From: Cryomorphaceae bacterium
Lineage (GTDB): Bacteria > Bacteroidota > Bacteroidia > Flavobacteriales_D > Crocinitomicaceae
Reading direction: 5' to 3'
Length of the DNA stretch: 35,561 bases
Assembly (NCBI GenBank): GCA_021300505.1
Contig: JAJTDQ010000005.1
Location: 1-35,561, forward strand
Shown here piece after piece: positions 18,638 to 28,238 of this stretch. The position numbers and the translations under genes were made by a program. The notes beneath the pieces are model-generated. The model made no database searches and was not told the origin of the DNA. It saw only the letters and a list, made by a program, of their open reading frames with translations. Position 1 is the first letter of the stretch, and each line of letters begins with the position of its first letter.

Positions 18638-21600
18638 TTACTTTTTAATATCCTCTCGAATCTCAATTGTTCGATCTAACTTCTTACACAATTCTCGAAG
18701 CTCCTTACCCATGCTGTCAAATTCATTAAAGTGGCTAACATCAATAAAATTCAACTCCAGACAATGTTCAATAATGGTTTTAAAATGCTCCGGCATTAAA
18801 AAGTTCGAGCAGCGGGCATAAAGTTTTTTCAGTTTTGGGAACTTTGAGCAAAAGATGTTAATGTCTCCCAAGTTACTGGCGTTCAGACCGTCAAAGTACA
18901 GCTCTTCACAAGACGGAAATAGTGGGACATTGGCAATGTTAAAAAATCGAGTGAAGGATAATTTCAAGGTCTTTAAATTGGGCATTGAAGGCAATGTCAA
19001 AGGCTGAGACAACTTCAAATAGGATAAATCCAAGCAAACACAATCCAACGCAGCCTCATCAGATATATTCAAACTCATGTAGAACCCATTGGCGTTAAAA
19101 TACTTTTTCTCTATGGCATACTTCACAAAATAGTCGTAATATTTAACGCTCATACCTGCTCTATTTCCTAGAAAAAATGTGAACAATTCTTGCTCAATCG
19201 ATTGTAAATCAGATAATTTTGAGTGTTCATTTCCCTCATGAACAAATGTATACATACCCTTCGTGTCATAGGAAACTCTCCTGTAAATTTGATTCAAGAT
19301 GTAATACAAATCTTGTGCTGCATACTTTTCAGTCAAATAATTCGCCACAGCTGGAAGCACCGCATTTTTCCTTCTTTTTTCCTCTCTAATCGTCTGATTT
19401 AAGAAAACAAGAATTCTCAAGCTTCGCTCAAGTGCTGCAAGTACAAAGGAAGAATTCAATTTGAGACTTGGATGAGCAAGAATAAAACTAAACGGATTTC
19501 CATAAATTGCTGCCAGCATGATTTCTTCATCCTTAAACATTCTTCTCGAAAGCTTGAACGGATCGATCGCTCCTTGTTTCAAGTTAGCCAATAGATCCTC
19601 CCTATTCAACGAACCTATCATTGGATCATTGGCGTGTTGTTTCCGTTTAATGACATACTTCTTTCTCAAAATGGATGGCAAAACTTGCAGCCTCTTAGCA
19701 GCATCGTCATACAGCATTGGGAAGATGGAGATTCTGTTCAACTGATTCATTTGGCTCAGATCGTATTTGGTAGAAGAATGAAAAACAGAAAATTCCGTCC
19801 TCCCCTCCGACATCCTTTTTAGAAGTCCTGTTTCCTCATTTAAAACTAGACTATTCCTATACTCCGAAACAACCCTGAACATCGTTCGAAACGGCACACT
19901 TAATTTATACACATCGTATTTTAAACTATACCCGACCAAAGGGAAATTGAAGAAGGTTTTGGATTTGCCTAATCCAACAATTTTATTGTAGGATCTGCCT
20001 TGCGATTGCGCAACACCTTTGAATGCTTTTGACCCAGGAAATAAACTGAGAACATTCCCCCGTCTAACACTCCTTTTTTCGTTATTCGCACAAACCAGCA
20101 CAAAATTTTCAACATGAAATTGCTTTGTGGGTAAAATGTCAAAAAGCACATTTGTTTCTTGCTCGAAAAGTAAAGAATTGAGTGGATAAAAAATCGTTAA
20201 ATTTTGAAATTGACCATTCGAAAAATAATCTGATGGACAGGCTCCTCGAACACCAATAATCTTTAGTAGAAGATTTGGACGATGATAACTTTCAGATGTA
20301 GCAGGTAAATCCGTTACTTGAATACCAGGATGGAGTAAATGGTATTTTTCAGGTTTGACATTAAAATTGCCGTTAAAAACCAAATTTGGCAGCCATGAAA
20401 AATCAATAATCAAGGAATGTATGCAGTTTGATTGTAAATGTTCAGGATAGAAAACGTGTTTTTTTGAAAGCAATTCTGCATCTATCGGATCAACAAACAA
20501 TTCACTTTGGCTTTGATCAAGTCCGACAAATTCGTTTAATTCCAATAAACTAGATAAGTGAAAGACTTCAGCGTTCTTTAAAATGGTCAGTCGGTTTCTT
20601 AAATCTTCATGAAAAGGTTCAAAAAGTATGGATAATGTTTCTAGACCTTTAACTTGATTTAATCGCTCGAATAAACGGGTACTTTCTATTTTATTTGAAC
20701 CGATTTGAACCGTTACTTGCAGTGCAACAACTGTAATTTGTTGTTGAATTAATTGATCTAATTCTTCGTCTGAATCACATCGATAGAACATCAATTCTAA
20801 CGCATTTTCATACAATTCAGAAAAATCAAGCGTTGGTAGTTCAGGCGCATCAAGGGTAAATTCGTGTAGCCTTGGAATCAGTTTTTTGATCGGAACCACC
20901 ATATCCACCAACTTTGTATTTTGATGCAAAATCAAATGTTTAACACTTGAAGGCAGCAAATTAACATCAAAATTCTCTAGCTCATTGTTGCTTAAATCAA
21001 TTCTATTTACCGGGGCTAATTGTTCCAAGTCAATCGATGTCAACTTATTATTTGCCAACAGAATGGACGAAGATTGCCAGTTTATCAACACATTGGATGG
21101 AACTGATGCTATACCCAAATTACCTAAATCCGTGGAATGCTTTGCGGTAGAAACCGAATTCCAAAAATGAACGGACAAATCAATAGTTTTCAGTTTCGCT
21201 TCGATATTTAACGAACGAACTAGTCGCAATGAAAATGCGGATGAATACGTTTGTGTTTTTCTGTATAAACTAAATAACCGAGGATAGAAATGTCCATCGC
21301 CGTCCGATACCGTTCCGCTTAATGAAAGGAAATCATTCACGGGGATGTAGCCAGACGTCCTACTACATTTTTTGAAACGACGATTCAATGATGCTTTATA
21401 TCCTCCTTTTTTTGGTAAAAAGAGAAATACATTTCTTCCGAGCCTCGTGTTGGATTGAGACATATGGGGCAAATGGGTCATACTCGACGTCCAGTAGGCT
21501 GCGACTTTATTGAATGCTCGTGCATGTGTAATTGAATTGAAGAACCCATTGTACTGTGGATCCATAGGAATGCGTAACCCTAAACGTTGACGGTCTTCAT

Positions 21601-22996
21601 ACAGCGTTTCCTTCAGGTACAATTCAAATTCGTCTGTACTTGGTAGACGCCAACCATCATTTAATTTGGAGACAATTTCTATCATCGAGGCCTCTGTATA
21701 CAGCGTACGGTTTTTTCCCCATTTACTCAGTTGCACAAGCCCCTCTGTGGCTGTTCCAGACTGTTCGACTGCCAATTCATCTTCCTTTTTCCATTCAACA
21801 TCTCCAATGATGGTGAATTCTTGAGTATTTAATTTTGCCGCAAGTGCCTCAACAGATTCGATGTAATCAACCGCTTCAGTGATTTTCTTATTGGCTTCAC
21901 AAAACCGAATGATGATGCTCAATTCTCCAAAATAACGATGGAATTCGGCATTGGCTTTCTCCACAGATAGAACCCAGGAAATTTCACCTTTGATTTTTTG
22001 TAAATATTTAGGCCTTGTTGTTTTGAGCTTTTCAATGTGTTCTTCCCCAAATTTTTTCAAATAATACATTTGCTGACGCAGACCGCGCTTCAATGTTTTT
22101 GGTACTGATTTTTTCTCATTGACCACTACACCAGTAACAATTTGACGCTGATGCTTACGCAATACACGCGTCTTTGTCCTATTCAACTGCAGCTGTTCCA
22201 GTTTAATTAGTCGATTTATTGTCCCTAAAACGGCTTGTGGTTTAAGTTTATCTTTAGATCCAGAAACCGTAATGTCATCCGAATAGCGCGAGTAATTGAG
22301 TCCATTTCGAATGCAGTAATCGAGGAAAAATTTATCAAAACGAACGAGATAGTGATTGGCTAAAATTCCACTTGTCGGACTTCCCTGAGGAAGAAAACCA
22401 TTCAAAGAAATGACATTAACCAGCTTTTTACTGAGTTTCGTTAATTCAACCAGTTTCTCTTCCTGTGATAATTCCCTAGCCAGGATGCCTAGTTGATATA
22501 AGTAATGTGATTTTGTCGACAATAAATTCAACCAAAATGGAAGTAGTTTGTCCGTTTTAACACTGCCAAAAAAATCCTTGATATCCAATTTCATTACCAG
22601 CTCATTCGCGACATGAAAATTGGCATTGCGAACCACTGAAATTCCAGGTCTATACGCGACAGCACAATCCCGCAAAATAAACTTGTTCACTTTACGTGGG
22701 TAGCGTCGATTTTTCCACTCCTTATTTTCGTTTGTATAGATAAATTGCAACAATTGACCTTGCACCTCTTTCAAAACGGGCTTTGGCTCATGCAATATCC
22801 TCAGCTTACCGTTTTGTTTTTTAATTGTGTGTTTTGTGTAAAACTCTTCCGTAAGCGGTCCATCTATTTCTAACTGATGAACTAAACAAAGTGCATTAAA
22901 CGTGGGCAAATTGGGTATGTTATCGAATGACAATACCTCCTTACCTAAATCCTGATAATTAACCAGACTCACTTGACTCACTCTTCGCACCCTCAT
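18638..22996 (-). CDS. Retron-like reverse transcriptase fused to a Fib_succ_major/C-type-lectin-like domain and LRR-like segments
   Basis: RT motifs: 'VVRNANFHVANELVMKLDIKDFFGSV' (NAxxH and motif A), 'FLPQGSPTSGILANHYL', 'YSRYSDDITVSG' (YxDD), 'IVTGVVVNEKKSVP' (VTG). CLec-like: 'GWRLPSTDEFELYL...VAAYWTSSMT...SSAFSLRLVRSL'. LRR-like: 'VNRIDLSNNELENFDVNLLPSSVKHLILHQNTKL' and C-terminal 'NLKTLKLSFTRF...LKKLYARCSNF'. Confidence 0.9.
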   Translation of the reverse strand: MRVRRVSQVSLVNYQDLGKEVLSFDNIPNLPTFNALCLVHQLEIDGPLTEEFYTKHTIKKQNGKLRILHEPKPVLKEVQGQLLQFIYTNENKEWKNRRYPRKVNKFILRDCAVAYRPGISVVRNANFHVANELVMKLDIKDFFGSVKTDKLLPFWLNLLSTKSHYLYQLGILARELSQEEKLVELTKLSKKLVNVISLNGFLPQGSPTSGILANHYLVRFDKFFLDYCIRNGLNYSRYSDDITVSGSKDKLKPQAVLGTINRLIKLEQLQLNRTKTRVLRKHQRQIVTGVVVNEKKSVPKTLKRGLRQQMYYLKKFGEEHIEKLKTTRPKYLQKIKGEISWVLSVEKANAEFHRYFGELSIIIRFCEANKKITEAVDYIESVEALAAKLNTQEFTIIGDVEWKKEDELAVEQSGTATEGLVQLSKWGKNRTLYTEASMIEIVSKLNDGWRLPSTDEFELYLKETLYEDRQRLGLRIPMDPQYNGFFNSITHARAFNKVAAYWTSSMTHLPHMSQSNTRLGRNVFLFLPKKGGYKASLNRRFKKCSRTSGYIPVNDFLSLSGTVSDGDGHFYPRLFSLYRKTQTYSSAFSLRLVRSLNIEAKLKTIDLSVHFWNSVSTAKHSTDLGNLGIASVPSNVLINWQSSSILLANNKLTSIDLEQLAPVNRIDLSNNELENFDVNLLPSSVKHLILHQNTKLVDMVVPIKKLIPRLHEFTLDAPELPTLDFSELYENALELMFYRCDSDEELDQLIQQQITVVALQVTVQIGSNKIESTRLFERLNQVKGLETLSILFEPFHEDLRNRLTILKNAEVFHLSSLLELNEFVGLDQSQSELFVDPIDAELLSKKHVFYPEHLQSNCIHSLIIDFSWLPNLVFNGNFNVKPEKYHLLHPGIQVTDLPATSESYHRPNLLLKIIGVRGACPSDYFSNGQFQNLTIFYPLNSLLFEQETNVLFDILPTKQFHVENFVLVCANNEKRSVRRGNVLSLFPGSKAFKGVAQSQGRSYNKIVGLGKSKTFFNFPLVGYSLKYDVYKLSVPFRTMFRVVSEYRNSLVLNEETGLLKRMSEGRTEFSVFHSSTKYDLSQMNQLNRISIFPMLYDDAAKRLQVLPSILRKKYVIKRKQHANDPMIGSLNREDLLANLKQGAIDPFKLSRRMFKDEEIMLAAIYGNPFSFILAHPSLKLNSSFVLAALERSLRILVFLNQTIREEKRRKNAVLPAVANYLTEKYAAQDLYYILNQIYRRVSYDTKGMYTFVHEGNEHSKLSDLQSIEQELFTFFLGNRAGMSVKYYDYFVKYAIEKKYFNANGFYMSLNISDEAALDCVCLDLSYLKLSQPLTLPSMPNLKTLKLSFTRFFNIANVPLFPSCEELYFDGLNASNLGDINIFCSKFPKLKKLYARCSNFLMPEHFKTIIEHCLELNFIDVSHFNEFDSMGKELRELCKKLDRTIEIREDIKK

Positions 22997-23006
22997 TTAT
23001 TCAAAA

Positions 23007-24218
23007 TTACTTCGAATTTACTCTTTGCATGGTTATGTCCACTATCATCCAATCATCTAAATACCCCACAAAATCAAGTCTATCATCTATGGCGTCAATT
23101 TTGTGCAAAAAATAGGACAAAGTCCAATCAATCACGTCTGCATTTTGGTCATCCCTAGCCTCAAGTAAAAGTACTATTTGATTTTTTAAAGTCTGTTGAA
23201 TATCATGGATATATTCCTCCATGACCAAAGCGCTAAATTTTTCTTGCAATTCCAAATATGGAAGCCTATCTGGACAAATATCGGACAGGAAACCAAGATA
23301 GTGCTCGTCTTCATATTCGTACAATTTATAGAAATCAGAAAAACTAAATTTTGTTGATTCTAAAGGATTTAATTGACTAAAAAACGAGAACATCCAATCA
23401 GCCTGAAACTCAATTTTGTTTGTATGATAGTATTTAAACAGGTAGGTAATCCACTCAGAAACATCGATATCAAAGGCTATTTTCAGAAGTTCATTGTGTT
23501 CTGCTGAGCGATTATTTGGATACAGGTTATTTACAACATCCCGCATAATCAAACCCGCATAGTCTTGAAGATGATTACAAATCTCACCAAATCTTTGATA
23601 TGAGGTTTGTCCATTGATTTCAGATTCACAAAAGGAGATCAAGTAGTGAAAATCTTCTTTAAATTGAGTCAGATAACGACCATTCACACGTGGACTATCC
23701 GAAAAATAGAGGTATTCGGCATACATTGCTACACCTTCATTCCGTAAACTCGAAATATAATGCATAAAAATCCAAAAATTACTGGACGTCTGTGGAGATA
23801 TGAATGTTTGATTTTTACGCGTAAGGTATACCGACCTAGATTCACAAATCACTTGATGATCCAAGGCATGAATCAATTCATGAAGTACGGCTTTTTGAAT
23901 TTCAATTTTATTTAGAGTTAACTGATCATCTCCTAACCAATTAGAAACGATTTGATTAAAGCAAATTTCAAAATACCTTGGTGATGAATTTTGCGCATTG
24001 TACATTGCAATCCATTCGTTTGGAAATGAATTTGCCGGAAGAAAATGAATATCTATTTCCAAATCAGGATGAAGAAAAGAGGAGAAATGCTCTAAAAAAT
24101 AAGTGAACTCTTCAACTAAAAACGCTTCCAATAAAAGGTGTTTATTCTCTTTTGGGAAGTCTTCATTTTCATGTAAAGCGTTGGTAAACCTATATTTCGC
24201 CAAACTATTTTTTATCAC
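23007..24218 (-). CDS. Putative zincin metallopeptidase
   Basis: 'KAVLHELIHALDHQVI' HExxH motif (encoded at 23856..23882); first gene of the minus-strand operon, 10 bp before the RT gene. Confidence 0.65.
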   Translation of the reverse strand: MIKNSLAKYRFTNALHENEDFPKENKHLLLEAFLVEEFTYFLEHFSSFLHPDLEIDIHFLPANSFPNEWIAMYNAQNSSPRYFEICFNQIVSNWLGDDQLTLNKIEIQKAVLHELIHALDHQVICESRSVYLTRKNQTFISPQTSSNFWIFMHYISSLRNEGVAMYAEYLYFSDSPRVNGRYLTQFKEDFHYLISFCESEINGQTSYQRFGEICNHLQDYAGLIMRDVVNNLYPNNRSAEHNELLKIAFDIDVSEWITYLFKYYHTNKIEFQADWMFSFFSQLNPLESTKFSFSDFYKLYEYEDEHYLGFLSDICPDRLPYLELQEKFSALVMEEYIHDIQQTLKNQIVLLLEARDDQNADVIDWTLSYFLHKIDAIDDRLDFVGYLDDWMIVDITMQRVNSK

Positions 24219-24334
24219 GGAAGAGGAGTGTTTTTAGATTGTTTTCTAAATTAGAGGAAATTTTCAAATGAATTGTTATTCTAAACTTTTCTATGCGTAC
24301 CAACTGAAATTTTGAAAATTAAAAACTAATACAC

Positions 24335-24958
24335 ATGAACAATTCGGTTAATTCAGAAAATGGAATACTTTGGGTCGGTGACAAAGCACTTGAAACGTAT
24401 TTGAACACAGACAAAAATGTATTGAAAGCGTACACGAATTATTTATTATTATTCGATTCAAGTTACTCGAAGACAGATCGTGAAGTGACGTATTTGAGTG
24501 ATTTTGAAGAATCGGGTAAACTTGATTATGACTCCAACCAGCTATCGGAACCCATTCAGAAGTATTTTTCAACGATTGAAAACAAGAAAATTGATTTAAT
24601 GATTGGCAGTTCGTATGAACTACTTTTTCAAAAAATCATTGATATGGCGAAGGAGGTGAAATCGAGAGAAACGGTCAAAAACGACAAGGAGGAATATCAA
24701 TTGTTTTCGTTTCAACATTTCAGAAACAGAACGGAAACCGAATTTGATTTTTCAGCAAAAGACACCCTATTCTTAGAGCAAAACATTCCCTTCAAGGATA
24801 TGATTTCCGATTCAAAGAATACCATAAAAAAAGCGAAAAAATCTTATCGTAATGTTTTAACGACAAAGAAAGACATTGCTGAGATCAATGAGTTTTTATA
24901 TCGTTTTAGTGAGATGACTGGCGATGTAAGCAACTGTACGGATGTCGAAATAATATAA
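24335..24958 (+). CDS. Hypothetical protein preceding the sigma factor
   Basis: 207-aa ORF starting with ATG, 15 bp upstream of the sigma-like gene, same strand. Confidence 0.6.
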   Translation: MNNSVNSENGILWVGDKALETYLNTDKNVLKAYTNYLLLFDSSYSKTDREVTYLSDFEESGKLDYDSNQLSEPIQKYFSTIENKKIDLMIGSSYELLFQKIIDMAKEVKSRETVKNDKEEYQLFSFQHFRNRTETEFDFSAKDTLFLEQNIPFKDMISDSKNTIKKAKKSYRNVLTTKKDIAEINEFLYRFSEMTGDVSNCTDVEII

Positions 24959-24973
24959 TAACGAAACAAAGGG

Positions 24974-25546
24974 ATGAATAGGAGATTACTTTTTACAGAA
25001 TTAATTCGGAGACATGAATCAAACATCCGTAAAACGATCCGTGTGCGCATCAAAAATAGCATGGATGCGGATGACGTTTTTCAGGACCTATCTATGCACA
25101 TCCTTGACAAAATTGAGCGTGAATCAGAAGACCAATTGTCAAAATGGGATTCAAAAAGTTGGATGGCAACAGTGACCATCAATTATTGTTATTCTGTATT
25201 GCGAAAAGTGACATCGAAAAAGAGCCGTCGTATGACCGATTTGCCGGATGACGAAACACTTGAACGGAAGGCTTACCAAAAAGGAGAGGCTGGTATGCAT
25301 CAAGAAGATCCTTCGCGCAGTGTAAAACATTTCCAAATCGATGATATCCTATCCTTGCTGAACGAAAGAGATCAAACGATTATCATCCTTAAGCTTTTCG
25401 AAAATCGGTCAATGGAGGAAATTGATGAAATTACAGGCTTGACCAATAGTTCTCAATATTACAAAAGAGCAATTGAAAAGATCCGCACTAAAATTGATGT
25501 CGATGGATTCAAGGACCAATACGACGACTTTTTCTTTGATGATTGA
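24974..25546 (+). CDS. Sigma-70 family (ECF-like) RNA polymerase sigma factor
   Basis: Region-2-like 'DADDVFQDLSMHILDKIE...WMATVTINYCYSVLRK' and region-4-like 'LNERDQTIIILKLFENRSMEEIDEITGLTNSSQYYKRAIEKIRTKI'. Confidence 0.8.
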   Translation: MNRRLLFTELIRRHESNIRKTIRVRIKNSMDADDVFQDLSMHILDKIERESEDQLSKWDSKSWMATVTINYCYSVLRKVTSKKSRRMTDLPDDETLERKAYQKGEAGMHQEDPSRSVKHFQIDDILSLLNERDQTIIILKLFENRSMEEIDEITGLTNSSQYYKRAIEKIRTKIDVDGFKDQYDDFFFDD

Positions 25547-25550
25547 TTGA

Positions 25551-28109
25551 TTAATTTTTTAAGTCGATCCCGACATCTTTTAAATTCGAATGCTTCCCTG
25601 TGGAATAGGAAATAAAATGCTTGGTGCCGTTTTCTTTCCGTTCACTGAACAAGTATGCTTTGCCATTATTCACCTGAATAAAGTTCTCCAGATTCCAAAT
25701 CTCATTAACCTCTTCATCTTGTATGTACCAATACATCTTATTCAATACTAGCTTCTCTGAAATTTGCTTGATTTCAGTGGATATCTTTTCCAATTCAATC
25801 AATTCAGCATCCTTTAAATAAGGATTTAGGTACTTGTTTCTATCCTCCCATTGCTCGGGAACCATGGTAATCACTCCACCCGTTTTGTAGGATAGAGCAA
25901 CAACATCATTTTTCTCCGTCTTTACCAGGTTGACCATATTCCCGGGGAAGAGCGAAAATTGATTCAATAAATGCAAAACAATCACTTCTAATTCAACATA
26001 TACCTCGAAATCAACCTTTGTCATTGCGCCATGACCTCTGGTCTTATTCCTTACACTCGTAATGAAGTCCAAGAAGGTTTGAATAGTCACTTTTCCTTTT
26101 AATGGTCTTTTCGCATTTTCGCCTATCGTTAAATCTAAAAAAGCAAAGTCACTCAAATGATCAAATTGACACAAACCGCTAAGCGGAAAATGTAAAAAAT
26201 CATAGAGCTGTTTTGCCAAAATTGAAGTATTTTCTTGATGATTGAACTCATTCATCCAGAATCTCAATCTGCTCATGATTGCACCAAAAGAAACCTGATT
26301 AGGCATTTCCGTGTTCTTATTTTTTTTGTCCTCAGAAACCATCCAGAAAGGCTCTCCAGTCACTTCATTTTTAGCATAGAGAATGGCCATACAATAACAA
26401 CTCAAAATTTCGCACAGATTGATAATTTCCATGAATCGTGTTGAGGGAGAAGGATCCTCATGCATCTGTCGAAAAATGGTTGACAATTCATGAATGCCTT
26501 TCTTTGAAATCGTTTTCACTGCATCAATTTCCGCTTGTTGAAACACAAATTTCAATAAGTAATGGTTGTGTTTGCTCCCCTCCAATGAAAGTTCGATATT
26601 GATCTTTTCTTCTAAAGGCAAGCTCATTTTGTTTGCTGCATCATTTCTTATCAATAACTCATCTGTGCTGGCAATCTTCTCATAGGCGGCCTCCATCTGA
26701 AGTCGAATTCTATCCAATGACGTACTAAGCAAATAACCTTCCTTTTCTTTGGTTGCCAAAAGCACGTCAAAATCGAAAAAATCAATACAGCAATATACAT
26801 TTTGCAAAGATTGATTCAACTGGTATTCAGTTATCGAAAGCACCTCCTCATCCAAGCCTGTTTCCAATTTTAGATGGTCATGGACAAAAATAATGTTGCG
26901 CACATTTTGGTTGCTGATTTCCGTTGTTGAGAAAGTAGATTTATACAGTCTGTAATGAAAGGAAAATGCATTAAGCACGATCAAATCATTGGATATTCCA
27001 TTGAATAACGACTCCAATTTACTAAAAATAGTCGTGTTCTTATTTGGATTTACGTATACCACCCTTCGGTACAGCCTTAACGCAAGTTTATTAAATTTCA
27101 CACGAGCAGATGGATCGACAATGAGGTAAAAATTGTTTGTTTCATCAAACTTTCGCGCACGCTGTTTTCTGAGTAAAATCATAAGAATGACAAAGAGTGC
27201 AGCTATTGGCACAATGACTTCAACCTCTCTGGAGAAAAAAGCAATTGTCGCCAGTATCGCGCCCAGCAAAATTCCGATATATTCGAATGGCACTCCGTTG
27301 GTATCGAAATAGCTAATTTTTGAGCTCGTCAAAGCAGAATAACCATCTGTAAAACTTAATTTCCTTAGGTAAACAAAGAACAAATGGCACCCAATCAGAG
27401 GGATAATAAATGAAAAATCATCGATAGTCATCAACATCAAAGCGGTCATTAACTTGTAGAAAATATCGATGTATTCGTGGCTTTCCCGTATGGAGAGGAG
27501 CTCGACCGTAAAATACCTACGGTTATAAAAATTGTTCGTGTCGGGGATATTGATTGGCGCAAAGAAGAGCACTTTTATTCGAAGTAAAAGCAGAACAAAG
27601 GTGATTGACAATGAGAATTTTACTATCCATGAATCGAACATGGTAATACCCAATACAAACAGCATTCCTATCGTCAGTAAATCAAAAAAATCCCTGAAAT
27701 ATAAAATCAAGTTGGTTCGTCCGAAGATGATCGGAATCGATTTTAGTAGAAATCCAAAAACAATGATGAGAAAAATATACGTTTTCAACTCATAACTCAC
27801 AGGAGTGTAAAAGAGAAAAATCAAATTACTCAATAAATCAACAGCAAACTTTGGTGCTTTAAAGACCAGCTCTTTGCGCCAAAATGTTTTTTCAATCAAT
27901 TGAAAATCAGGCAAACTTGCTAAATCATTGATATACTCAACAGTAGTGAATTTGCGGTAGACAGCGTTAAACCAAAGATGTACGAGGACCCAAACCACCA
28001 CAAACCACAATGGGTTAATGAGATGGATTAGTTGATTAAAACGTTCTGTAACGTAATGCACATCATTCCAAAATTCCATTTCCAAAGCACATTTAAATTG
28101 AACCATCAA
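25551..28109 (-). CDS. Large membrane protein with multi-TM N-terminal half and C-terminal soluble half containing a HEPN-like RNKTRGH motif
   Basis: Hydrophobic helices across aa about 30-310; 'FLDFITSVRNKTRGHGAMTKVDFEVYVELEVIVLHLL' (motif encoded at 26028..26051). Confidence 0.65.
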   Translation of the reverse strand: MMVQFKCALEMEFWNDVHYVTERFNQLIHLINPLWFVVVWVLVHLWFNAVYRKFTTVEYINDLASLPDFQLIEKTFWRKELVFKAPKFAVDLLSNLIFLFYTPVSYELKTYIFLIIVFGFLLKSIPIIFGRTNLILYFRDFFDLLTIGMLFVLGITMFDSWIVKFSLSITFVLLLLRIKVLFFAPINIPDTNNFYNRRYFTVELLSIRESHEYIDIFYKLMTALMLMTIDDFSFIIPLIGCHLFFVYLRKLSFTDGYSALTSSKISYFDTNGVPFEYIGILLGAILATIAFFSREVEVIVPIAALFVILMILLRKQRARKFDETNNFYLIVDPSARVKFNKLALRLYRRVVYVNPNKNTTIFSKLESLFNGISNDLIVLNAFSFHYRLYKSTFSTTEISNQNVRNIIFVHDHLKLETGLDEEVLSITEYQLNQSLQNVYCCIDFFDFDVLLATKEKEGYLLSTSLDRIRLQMEAAYEKIASTDELLIRNDAANKMSLPLEEKINIELSLEGSKHNHYLLKFVFQQAEIDAVKTISKKGIHELSTIFRQMHEDPSPSTRFMEIINLCEILSCYCMAILYAKNEVTGEPFWMVSEDKKNKNTEMPNQVSFGAIMSRLRFWMNEFNHQENTSILAKQLYDFLHFPLSGLCQFDHLSDFAFLDLTIGENAKRPLKGKVTIQTFLDFITSVRNKTRGHGAMTKVDFEVYVELEVIVLHLLNQFSLFPGNMVNLVKTEKNDVVALSYKTGGVITMVPEQWEDRNKYLNPYLKDAELIELEKISTEIKQISEKLVLNKMYWYIQDEEVNEIWNLENFIQVNNGKAYLFSERKENGTKHFISYSTGKHSNLKDVGIDLKN

Positions 28110-28238
28110 AAGTATTCAATTTACTTTCTAAACATGTTCAAGAATAATAAAAACTGTTTCTTGATTTTGAACAAATTATCGCCTTAAATTAAATATATTT
28201 AATGCCTAGAAAAAGTTGTTAATAGTAACCTTTATAAA

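Noticed and set aside
21212-21814. Classical diversity-generating retroelement (RT plus CLec domain)
   Set aside because: The RT has QGSPTSG/VTG/NAxxH retron-like motifs rather than the DGR-type motif. I could not see a template repeat resembling the CLec 3' end in nearby noncoding sequence, and no Avd-like gene is apparent. A computed self-comparison would be needed to exclude it fully.
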